Program-made: the position numbers and the translations under genes
Part shown: piece after piece, positions 1 to 5,279 of the stretch
Numbering within the stretch: position 1 is the first letter of the stretch
Layout of the letters: every line of letters begins with the position of its first letter
The notes under the pieces: model-generated
Seen by the model: only the letters and a program-made list of their open reading frames with translations
The model's database searches: none
Told to the model about the DNA's origin: nothing
Assembly: GCA_002254385.1 (NCBI GenBank)
Contig: NJDO01000111.1
Coordinates: 1 to 6,246, forward strand
Direction: 5' to 3'
Length of the DNA stretch: 6,246 nt
Source: Thermoplasmatales archaeon ex4484_6
Lineage (GTDB): Archaea; Thermoplasmatota; Penumbrarchaeia; Penumbrarchaeales; Penumbrarchaeaceae

Positions 1-16
1 CCCCGAAGGCCTGTTC

Positions 17-32
17 GGACCCTCGAGGGTCC
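17..32. repeat. Perfect 16-bp palindrome upstream of the NFACT gene promoter
   Basis: GGACCCTCGAGGGTCC reads identically on both strands and cannot be extended at either end. It ends 18 bases before the TATA box at 51-60. In archaea, sites just upstream of the TATA/BRE often bind activators or other regulators, so an operator is possible. It may equally be the tail or hairpin of a neighbouring gene whose sequence lies outside the window. The structure is seen directly; the regulatory role is inference. Confidence 0.5.
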
Positions 33-50
33 CCTGCTCCCGCTCATAGA

Positions 51-60
51 TTATATATAA
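51..60 (+). promoter_or_regulatory. TATA box of the NFACT gene
   Basis: TTATATATAA lies 31 to 22 bases before the ATG at 82. An archaeal TATA box is centred roughly 26 bases before the transcription start, so transcription should begin at or within a base or two of the ATG and give a leaderless mRNA. No Shine-Dalgarno sequence is present before this ATG, which agrees. The box is itself a perfect palindrome, so TBP could bind in either direction. Confidence 0.75.
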
Positions 61-81
61 GGTGCCTCATCTCGCCCCGTC

Positions 82-2205
82 ATGCTGAAGAGAACTCTCT
101 CCTCGATCGCGCTGAGGAAGATTGTGGAGGAAGCCAGGATACTGGAAGGCGCCCATTTCAGGAAGGCATATCAACTCGATTACGGAACACTGGCATTGAG
201 GTTCGCCATAAGAAGATCCTCCCTTGAGGGATTCTCGGAGGAGAATCCCCTTGCCGGGGAACTACTCGGAGAGGGAACCGCGGATGAGACCGACGGCATA
301 TCGCTGGGAGAGGGAGGCGGTAACTACGTCCGTTTCGACCTCTTCGTCAAGATGGGAGGCTACATCTTCTTCTCCCCGAAGGTTGATGCGGAGATGCCAG
401 CGGAACCCTCCCCCTTTGCCATGAAGCTCAGAAAGGCATTGAAGAACAGGACACTGCGGAGCATCACACAGCTGGAACTTGACAGGATTGCCGTTCTGAC
501 GTTCGATCCTCCCAGGGGCTCCGAGGATGAGATCAGGCTCTACCTGGAGCTCTTCGGCGACGGGAACGCGATTCTCGTTCGCGGCGGCAGGATAGAGCAC
601 GCATTCACGTCCCGCACATGGTCCTCGAGGACTGTGAAACGCGGGGAGGTGTTCTCCCCTCCTCCTGCCGGACCGGACCCGTTCAAGCTCACAAGGGATG
701 AGTTCATCAGGGCCGCAGATGGATTCGAGGAGGATCTTGTCAGGTTCCTCATCAGGAAGATAAACCTTCCACCGATCTACGCGGAGGAGGTCTGCTTCAG
801 GGCTTCCATCGACAAGAGATCCCCGATGGGATCCATGGACGGCCCCACCCTGGATCGGGTCCATGCCGTGTTCAATGATGTCCTGGTTGCGGTGGAGGAA
901 CAGAAGGGATGTATGGTCCACTTCCAGAAGGGAGACCCCACGTTGATAGAACCGCTGTTCATGTCGTCCGTCTTCGGTATGAAGGATATTCCCGGGGCCA
1001 TGTCCCGTTTCTCGAAAAAGAAGGCAGGGGAAGGCGGGAATTATTTCCTGGAACTTCCGTCCATCAATCAGGCGGTGGAGAGCTTCATGTTCGAGAACGT
1101 TGCCCCTCTGCCCAAAAACGAGAGATCGAAGGGTAGGGGTGCGGAGAGGCTGGAGAAGCTTCTGAAAAGCCAGGAGAAGGCGATGAGGGAGAGGGAGGGG
1201 GAGACCGAGAGATACAGGCTTCTCGCCGATGCACTCTACATGGACTATCGGAGGGTGGAGGGAATCCTTGGAAGTTTCGATCCCGCCCTTTATACGGAAG
1301 ATCCGTCCCGATTCCCCGATATCGTCTCGTTCGACCCTGACAGGAGGGGAGGGGGAACGATCACCCTGAATGTGAACACCGAAAGGGGCGAGGATGTGGT
1401 GAAGCTCAGGATCGATCGCGATGTGAACGGGAATGCGGAGCTTCTCTACGAGATGTCAAAGAAGGCAAGAAGGAAACTCGAGGGCATCAGGAAAGCGATG
1501 GAATCCACCGTGAAGAAGATAGAGATGGCAAGGAAGGAGGAGGAGAGAGATTCCGAGAACGAGGAAAGGGAGAGGAACAGGCTGAGAAGGTTCTGGTTCG
1601 AGAACTTCAGATGGTGTTTCTCGTCCGAAGGGGTGCTGATGGTGGCGGGAAGGGATGCAAGATCCAACGAGAAACTGGTGAAGAAGTACCTCAGGGATTC
1701 CGACATATATGCCCATGCGGACATCTCGGGTGCGGCAAGTGTTGTGATAAGGATAGAGAAGGAGGATTCCCCGACAGAGGTCACCTTCAGGGAGGGGTGC
1801 CATCTTTCCGCCCTCCATTCCAAGGCATGGAACGCCGGGATAGGGTCCGTTGGAGCCTTCTGGGTGACCTCGGATCAGGTCTCAAGGACCCCTTCCTCCG
1901 GAGAGTTCGTGGCAAGGGGCTCCTTCGTCATAAGGGGAAAGAAGAACATGGTATCCAAGCTCCCGCTGGAGGGAGCGGCCGGAATGGTCTATGTTGAAGG
2001 AGTGCCAAAGGTGATGTTCGGTCCCGAGGAGGCCGTGAGGGAGAACTGCAAGGGCCCCTACTTCAGGATCAGACCGGGAAGGAGGTCCAAGACCGATATG
2101 GTCAAGCTCGTGAGTTCGGAGCTCGGGGGAGAGATGGACCAGATAATGTCCGTTCTGCCGGCCGGCGATATGGAGGTCGAGAAGGTGGAACGGACCAGTG
2201 AATGA
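82..2205 (+). CDS. NFACT family protein (RqcH / Rqc2 / NEMF homologue), ribosome-associated quality control
   Basis: Archaeal member of the NFACT family, whose characterised members (bacterial RqcH, eukaryotic Rqc2/NEMF) bind the large ribosomal subunit carrying a stalled nascent chain and recruit tRNA to add C-terminal tails. Visible domains in order: NFACT-N at about 1-200, including the conserved Asp-Arg pair at D134-R135 (LELDRIAVLTF), equivalent to the functional DR motif of RqcH; a helix-hairpin-helix-like segment at about 205-250 (IYAEEVCFRASID); a coiled-coil pair, charged helices at about 346-400 and 455-505; and NFACT-R (DUF814) at about 503-625, with WFENFRW, GRDARSNEKLVKKYL, DIYAHADISGAAS, SDQVSRTPSSGEF and GSFVIRGKKN. 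At 707 residues it is somewhat longer than I expect for archaeal members; part of this is an apparent insertion at about 46-80. The start is fixed by the TATA box 22-31 bases upstream. The stop overlaps a possible ATG of the next gene. Identification is secure; the exact activity in this organism is inferred. Confidence 0.95.
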   Translation: MLKRTLSSIALRKIVEEARILEGAHFRKAYQLDYGTLALRFAIRRSSLEGFSEENPLAGELLGEGTADETDGISLGEGGGNYVRFDLFVKMGGYIFFSPKVDAEMPAEPSPFAMKLRKALKNRTLRSITQLELDRIAVLTFDPPRGSEDEIRLYLELFGDGNAILVRGGRIEHAFTSRTWSSRTVKRGEVFSPPPAGPDPFKLTRDEFIRAADGFEEDLVRFLIRKINLPPIYAEEVCFRASIDKRSPMGSMDGPTLDRVHAVFNDVLVAVEEQKGCMVHFQKGDPTLIEPLFMSSVFGMKDIPGAMSRFSKKKAGEGGNYFLELPSINQAVESFMFENVAPLPKNERSKGRGAERLEKLLKSQEKAMREREGETERYRLLADALYMDYRRVEGILGSFDPALYTEDPSRFPDIVSFDPDRRGGGTITLNVNTERGEDVVKLRIDRDVNGNAELLYEMSKKARRKLEGIRKAMESTVKKIEMARKEEERDSENEERERNRLRRFWFENFRWCFSSEGVLMVAGRDARSNEKLVKKYLRDSDIYAHADISGAASVVIRIEKEDSPTEVTFREGCHLSALHSKAWNAGIGSVGAFWVTSDQVSRTPSSGEFVARGSFVIRGKKNMVSKLPLEGAAGMVYVEGVPKVMFGPEEAVRENCKGPYFRIRPGRRSKTDMVKLVSSELGGEMDQIMSVLPAGDMEVEKVERTSE

Positions 2206-2212
2206 AGCGAAG

Positions 2213-2229
2213 TTTTATTCGCTATATAT
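2213..2229 (+). promoter_or_regulatory. Candidate TATA region of the CinA-like gene
   Basis: An AT-rich stretch TTTTATTCGCTATATAT sits directly after the NFACT stop and before the ATG at 2244. Its left half (2213-2219) lies 31 to 25 bases before that ATG, the same geometry as the TATA boxes of the NFACT and tryptophanase genes. The right half (TATATAT, 2223-2229) is the better TATA match but is only 15-21 bases away. No Shine-Dalgarno sequence precedes 2244, so a leaderless internal promoter is plausible. The box is less clear than the other two. Confidence 0.45.
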
Positions 2230-2243
2230 CCGTTCAAGTTCAC

Positions 2244-3029
2244 ATGGAGGAACACGGGGACACACTGATAGGGGCACTGGTGGTGGGGAACGAGATACTT
2301 CTGGGGAAGACAAGGGACACGAATACGATATTCCTTGCCGAAAACCTGCTCAGGAGGGGTTTGAAGCTTCGAAGGTGGGTTGTGGTCCCCGACAACGAGA
2401 GGGACATCTCCAGGGAGCTTTCAAGGTTCATGGAGGATGGTTACGGGATAATCGTTGTTTCGGGGGGCATGGGCCCCACCCATGACGATATCACGGTAAG
2501 ATCGATAGCGAGGGGGCTCGGCATCTCCCTGGGTTTCAATGAGAAATGCTACCGCAGGATGGTGGAGAAATGGAAGCGGAACAATCCGGGAAAGAAGATG
2601 CCGGAGACTGCCAGGAGCGGCCTTGACAAGATGGCGTATGTTCCTGCTGATTTCGATCTCATAGAGAACGAGAACGGCATGGTGGAGGGTCTGGTGGGTG
2701 TCGTGAACGGCGGACGGAGCATAGTATTCATACTCCCCGGTGTCCCGGGGGAGTACCGGGGTATAGTCACTACCAGGAAGTTTCAGGATTATCTTCCAAG
2801 GAAAGACGCCTCGTCGGTGACCATAATCGAGATCCCGTTCAGGGGGAAGGAGAGCATGATAGCCGCCTGTCTCGGGGAAGTTCAGAAGAGGTTCCGGGAT
2901 ATTGATATCGGTTCATACCCGCAGGGTCCGATGAACGTTGTCATCAGGGTTACCGGTGACAGGGAGAATGTGATGAGGGCAGTTGACGAGATCAGGGATC
3001 GGCTGAGGGAAGCGGGGTTCTCCGACTGA
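2244..3029 (+). CDS. CinA-like MoCF-domain protein (COG1058), without the C-terminal deamidase domain
   Basis: A 261-residue protein of the CinA N-terminal / molybdopterin-binding (MoCF_biosynth) fold. Motifs, numbered from the ATG at 2244: GNEILLGKTRDTNT at 15-28, the ligand-binding loop SGGMGPTHDD at 73-82, and LPGVPGE at 164-170. Full-length bacterial CinA has about 400 residues with a C-terminal pyridine-nucleotide deamidase domain; that is absent, as is usual in archaea. Related CinA domains hydrolyse ADP-ribose-type nucleotides, but the substrate here cannot be read from sequence. The start at 2244 is preferred because the family begins only a few residues before the first strand (LIGALVVGNE) and an AT-rich promoter-like stretch fits a leaderless start there. 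The alternative ATG at 2202 overlaps the NFACT stop as ATGA and adds 14 residues with no family counterpart. The two genes are adjacent and co-oriented, so co-transcription is also likely. Confidence 0.88.
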   Translation: MEEHGDTLIGALVVGNEILLGKTRDTNTIFLAENLLRRGLKLRRWVVVPDNERDISRELSRFMEDGYGIIVVSGGMGPTHDDITVRSIARGLGISLGFNEKCYRRMVEKWKRNNPGKKMPETARSGLDKMAYVPADFDLIENENGMVEGLVGVVNGGRSIVFILPGVPGEYRGIVTTRKFQDYLPRKDASSVTIIEIPFRGKESMIAACLGEVQKRFRDIDIGSYPQGPMNVVIRVTGDRENVMRAVDEIRDRLREAGFSD

Positions 3030-3053
3030 CGATCTTCCTGGATGCCCGGTCCA

Positions 3054-4439
3054 TCACTCGACCCACTTGAACCTTGCGGTGAAATGTCTGAGGACGGGAG
3101 GTTCCTCCGTCAGTTCCAGCCCCCTGATGGAATCTCTCATATCCCAAACTTTCTTCACCGCCTTCGCCACATAATCGAGGTGCCTGTGGGTGTAGACCCT
3201 TCTGGGTATTGTGAGGCGAACGAGTTCGAGCTTTGCAGGTCTGTTCATTCCCGTATCGGGGTCCCTGCCGTTGAGCAGTGTGCCGATCTCCACTCCCCTG
3301 ACCCCGGATTCAAGGTAGAGGTGGGCGCAGAAGGCCATCCCGGGGAACTGGTCCTGGGGGATGTTCGGGAGGAATTCCTTCATATCGAGATATATCGCAT
3401 GTCCTCCGGGGGGCCATAGCACGGGCATGCCCATGTTCCTCAGCTTCTCGCCCAGATAGCGGACGTGACCGATCCTGTACGTGAGGTAGTCCTCATCTAT
3501 TCCCTCGTAGAGTCCTCTTGCCATGGCCTCGAGGTCCCTGCCTGCCAGTCCCCCGTACGTTACAAAGCCCTCGAAGAGGATGCCGAAATTCTTGACGGAA
3601 TCGTATATCTCCCTGCTCCCGGTTGCGATGAAACCGCCGATGTTGACTATGGCATCCTTCTTGGAGGACATGGTCATCATATCGAAACAGGCCGCGGTTT
3701 CCCTTGCTATGTCCTTTATGGGCATGTTCTCCATGCCCTTCTCCCTCTTCTTGATGAAATAGCAGTTCTCGGCGAACCTTGCACCATCCAGACAGACCGG
3801 GATGCCGTAGCGTCCGGAGAGCTCTGCCACCTTCCTCATGTTCTCCAGAGAAACTGGCTGCCCGCCTCCGCTGTTGCATGTGGCGGTGACCACTGTGAAT
3901 GGTATTTTCTCCCTTCCATACTGTTTGTAGACATCTTCGAGTTTTTTCAGGTCGAGGTTTCCCTTGAACGGGAGATCGAGGTAGGGGTCGGCAGCCTCGT
4001 CGATCGTGCAATCTATGGCCCTGCCCTTCTTGTGTTCGATGTGAGCCTTGGTGGTGTCGAAATGTGTGTTTCCCGGGACCACGTCCCCTGCCTTAATGAG
4101 GGCCGTATGCAGAACGTTCTCGGCACCCCTCCCCTGATGGCAGGGCAGCACGTATTCGAAACCCAGGATATCCCTTACCGCCGCCTCGAGGTTGTAGAAA
4201 TTCCTTGAGCCGGCATAGGTCTCATCTCCCATCATCAGTCCCGCCCACTGCCGATCCGACATGGCTCCGGTCCCGGAATCGGTGAGCAGGTCTATCAGGA
4301 TGTTCTCTCCCCTGATAAGGAAAACGTTGAGCCCGGCTTCCTCGAGGAACCGCTCCCTGTCCTCCCTGGATGGGAGATGGATGGGTTCCACCATCTTTAT
4401 CCTGAACGGTTCCATGTCCCGAAAAATCTCTTCACCCAT
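3054..4439 (-). CDS. tnaA: Tryptophanase (tryptophan indole-lyase, PLP-dependent beta-eliminating lyase)
   Basis: Cytosolic PLP enzyme predicted to cleave L-tryptophan to indole, pyruvate and ammonia. Numbered from the ATG at 4439 it has 461 residues, close to E. coli TnaA and tyrosine phenol-lyase (TPL). Family motifs: MEPFRIKMVEPI (9-20), DLLTDSGTGAMSDRQWAG (50-67), GDETYAGS (71-78, Glu73 at the monovalent-cation site), HQGRGAEN (101-108, PLP phosphate), LDGARFAEN (217-225, Asp218 to the pyridine nitrogen), SSKKDAIVNIGG (258-269, Lys261 the Schiff-base lysine), VRLTIPRR (407-414, Arg408 for substrate carboxylate). Three positions that separate tryptophanase from TPL all read as tryptophanase: Asp128 in FDTT (Thr in TPL), Ile385 in VEIG (Arg in TPL), His452 in RHFTAR (Phe in TPL). 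The frame stays open upstream to a TTG at 4658, but those 73 codons have no family counterpart and a TATA box lies 23-30 bases before 4439. It stands alone as a gene; no transporter is seen next to it. Confidence 0.93.
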   Translation of the reverse strand: MGEEIFRDMEPFRIKMVEPIHLPSREDRERFLEEAGLNVFLIRGENILIDLLTDSGTGAMSDRQWAGLMMGDETYAGSRNFYNLEAAVRDILGFEYVLPCHQGRGAENVLHTALIKAGDVVPGNTHFDTTKAHIEHKKGRAIDCTIDEAADPYLDLPFKGNLDLKKLEDVYKQYGREKIPFTVVTATCNSGGGQPVSLENMRKVAELSGRYGIPVCLDGARFAENCYFIKKREKGMENMPIKDIARETAACFDMMTMSSKKDAIVNIGGFIATGSREIYDSVKNFGILFEGFVTYGGLAGRDLEAMARGLYEGIDEDYLTYRIGHVRYLGEKLRNMGMPVLWPPGGHAIYLDMKEFLPNIPQDQFPGMAFCAHLYLESGVRGVEIGTLLNGRDPDTGMNRPAKLELVRLTIPRRVYTHRHLDYVAKAVKKVWDMRDSIRGLELTEEPPVLRHFTARFKWVE

Positions 4440-4461
4440 GGCTGGTGAAAAGGGCTCCCTG

Positions 4462-4469
4462 TTTATAAA
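4462..4469 (-). promoter_or_regulatory. TATA box of the tryptophanase gene
   Basis: On the minus strand TTTATAAA lies 30 to 23 bases before the ATG at 4439. This predicts a transcript starting at or next to the ATG, hence a leaderless mRNA, and settles the start choice against the longer frame beginning at 4658. No Shine-Dalgarno sequence is seen before the ATG. Confidence 0.7.
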
Positions 4470-4573
4470 GAGGTACGTCAGGAAGCGGGCAGCGCCACTC
4501 CCTGAAAACATGACCCGACCTGAAAAGCTGCGACCGTTGACGACCGGAAAAGAACCGGGGAGAGAAAGGTTCG

Positions 4574-4612
4574 AAAAAAATCGGACACGAATGATAATAC
4601 ATTCGTATCCGA
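4574..4612 (-). terminator. 13-bp inverted repeat followed by T7 on the minus strand (terminator or operator)
   Basis: Arms at 4581-4593 and 4600-4612 are complementary over 13 positions with one exception, around a 6-base AT-only loop. The exception is C/A on the plus strand but a G-U wobble in a minus-strand RNA, so minus-strand RNA would form an uninterrupted hairpin. Seven T residues follow on that strand at 4580-4574. This is the shape of an intrinsic terminator that would stop read-through from the cold-shock gene before the tryptophanase promoter about 105 bases further on. Archaeal termination mostly needs only the T-tract, so the repeat could instead be a regulator's operator for tryptophanase. 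The structure is certain, the role is not. Confidence 0.5.
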
Positions 4613-4705
4613 ACTCCAAGCCCCCACCCCCCGAGGTATGGCGGGTAAGAGGAATCAAGGTGTATTAAAGAGACAGACGACCGGATGCTTTGAAATTCCC
4701 ATATG

Positions 4706-4714
4706 AAAAAAAAA
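4706..4714 (-). terminator. Oligo-T terminator of the cold-shock gene
   Basis: A run of nine T residues on the minus strand (A9 on the plus strand) begins 27 bases after the cold-shock protein stop codon. Archaeal RNA polymerase terminates at such oligo-T tracts without needing a hairpin. There is no gene between the stop codon and this tract. Confidence 0.6.
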
Positions 4715-4741
4715 TCCGTCTACCTTGTCATATGTTCATTC

Positions 4742-4933
4742 TCATGCTTTGTTCACGTTCACCGCTTTCGGTCCTCTGTTTCCCTCTTCGGTCTCGAAAG
4801 TGACCTCATCGTTGTCCATCAGCTCGACACCCTCGTTCAATCCCGTGACATGGACGAAATAATCTACCCCGTCCTCCCCGGCAATGAAACCAAAACCCTT
4901 CTTCTGATTGAAGAACTTGACCGTTCCCTTCAC
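4742..4933 (-). CDS. Small cold-shock protein (CspA-type, single cold-shock domain)
   Basis: A 63-residue protein consisting only of one OB-fold cold-shock domain, which binds single-stranded RNA or DNA and acts as an RNA chaperone in the cytoplasm. It opens MKGTVKFFNQKKGFGFI, the standard family start; RNP1 is KGFGFI at 12-17 and RNP2 is YFVHV at 25-29, and the DEVTFETEEGNRGPKAVNV end is also typical. The length is normal for bacterial-type Csp proteins. The start is GTG at 4933: the family begins exactly there and no upstream ATG fits. A GGGGGA stretch 9 bases upstream may serve as a weak ribosome-binding site. Promoter and terminator are both its own, so it is monocistronic. Cold induction is usual for the family but nothing in the sequence proves it here. 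Csp genes are patchy in archaea, so bacterial ancestry is possible. Confidence 0.93.
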   Translation of the reverse strand: MKGTVKFFNQKKGFGFIAGEDGVDYFVHVTGLNEGVELMDNDEVTFETEEGNRGPKAVNVNKA

Positions 4934-4963
4934 TGGCGTTTTCCCCCAAAAAATTGGATAGGC

Positions 4964-4971
4964 ACATTAAA
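4964..4971 (-). promoter_or_regulatory. Candidate TATA box of the cold-shock gene
   Basis: On the minus strand TTTAATGT lies 38 to 31 bases before the GTG start at 4933. That predicts a short leader of about 5-10 bases rather than a leaderless mRNA, which suits a GTG start. Between box and start is CCAATTTTTTGG (4957-4946), a short self-complementary stretch that could be an additional recognition element. The match to the archaeal consensus is moderate. Confidence 0.4.
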
Positions 4972-5054
4972 CATCAACTATGTGGTAAATAAACCTTTTT
5001 GGAAAACGACATCCCATTCCCGACAGGTTGTGATGCATACCGGACGGGACGATC

Positions 5055-5218
5055 ATGTCGTTCGGACACATTATGGGTCGGGATCGGAAGAATGCGTTCG
5101 GTTCCGGCGGCTTCTCCGTGTGCCCTTTCATTGCCGTCCTTCCGAACACCGATCCGATGCCTGCCGGTGTTCACAGCGAATGAGTGTTTTTTCGGTGCAT
5201 TCTCCCGGATCTTCATGT
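5055..5218 (+). pseudogene. Possible relic of a small Cys-rich (CxCPxCG-type) protein gene; weak
   Basis: An ATG at 5055 opens a 42-residue frame ending at 5183, beginning MSFGHIMGRDRKNAFGSGG and continuing FSVCP. This resembles the glycine-rich start and C-x-C-P knuckle of small archaeal zinc-ribbon-like proteins (pattern from memory: GG-x-CVCP-x-CG...RTPH..GVPC....CPxCG). After this point the resemblance appears to move to the next frame, which reads SFRTPIRCLPVFTANEC and then FFGAFSRIF, echoing RTP, P, C and a terminal R, but with most expected cysteines missing. That pattern would suit a frameshifted, decayed gene. It could also be chance in a GC-rich region. A T6 at 5187-5192 follows the first stop. 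The cysteine-poor content and absence of a good ribosome-binding site argue against an active gene. Confidence 0.2.
5144..5192 (+). terminator. 8-bp hairpin plus T6 on the plus strand
   Basis: GAACACCG (5144-5151) and CGGTGTTC (5165-5172) are perfect inverted arms around a 13-base loop, followed 14 bases later by six T residues (5187-5192). In the plus-strand direction this could end a transcript originating in the intergenic region before the alkD promoter. The gap between stem and T-tract is longer than in a classical intrinsic terminator; in archaea the T-tract alone could act. Confidence 0.35.
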
Positions 5219-5242
5219 TGACAACTGTTACCTCAACAAGGG

Positions 5243-5251
5243 TTAAATGTA
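5243..5251 (+). promoter_or_regulatory. Candidate TATA box of the alkD gene
   Basis: TTAAATGTA lies 37 to 29 bases before the ATG at 5280, predicting a transcript with a leader of only a few bases. No Shine-Dalgarno sequence is present in front of that ATG. An ATG at 5261 is in another frame. The box resembles the one proposed for the cold-shock gene (TTTAATGT). Moderate match only. Confidence 0.4.
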
Positions 5252-5279
5252 TGGCATTCCATGGTTCACGGGTATCTGA

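Larger units (their letters stand above)
4934..5279. other. Divergent intergenic region between the cold-shock and alkD genes
   Basis: These 346 bases contain the promoters of the two flanking genes, a further TATA-like element on the plus strand (TAAATAAA, 4986-4993), an 8-bp hairpin with a following T6, and a 42-codon ORF at 5055-5183. No tRNA or rRNA features were recognised. The combination of a TATA-like box near 4990 and a T-tract near 5190 would delimit a plus-strand transcript of roughly 175 bases, which could be a small RNA, a small-protein gene or its relic. None of these is established. Confidence 0.4.

Noticed and set aside
1..81. C-terminus of an upstream gene or start of a divergent gene (ATG at 47 on the minus strand)
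   Set aside because: Only 50 bases or fewer are available, all frames are short, and no motif can be judged; the region is better described as promoter sequence.
262..921. 219-codon open frame on the minus strand opposite the NFACT gene
   Set aside because: It lies wholly opposite a conserved protein gene, has no recognisable domain, promoter or ribosome-binding site, and is the kind of antisense frame GC-rich coding sequence produces.
3465..4208. 247-codon open frame on the plus strand opposite the tryptophanase gene
   Set aside because: The opposite strand encodes a tryptophanase with every family motif; the plus-strand translation has no recognisable motif.
3054..4439. Tyrosine phenol-lyase as the identity of the beta-eliminating lyase
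   Set aside because: The substrate-pocket positions read Asp, Ile and His as in tryptophanase, not Thr, Arg and Phe as in tyrosine phenol-lyase.
4440..4658. N-terminal extension of tryptophanase to a TTG at 4658
   Set aside because: The 73 extra codons match nothing in the family, span the inverted repeat, T-tract and TATA box, and start with a rare codon; the ATG at 4439 has a properly spaced TATA box.
4440..4741. A TnaC-like leader peptide controlling tryptophanase
   Set aside because: No short frame with a Trp codon and ribosome-binding site was seen, and the predicted transcript starts at the tryptophanase ATG, leaving no leader.
4974..5216. 60- and 80-codon minus-strand frames between the cold-shock and alkD genes
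   Set aside because: Neither has a recognisable motif, ribosome-binding site or TATA box at the right distance, and they overlap each other in different frames.
4703..5221. 172-codon plus-strand frame across the cold-shock gene
   Set aside because: It is antisense to a textbook cold-shock domain and runs through both its promoter and terminator regions.
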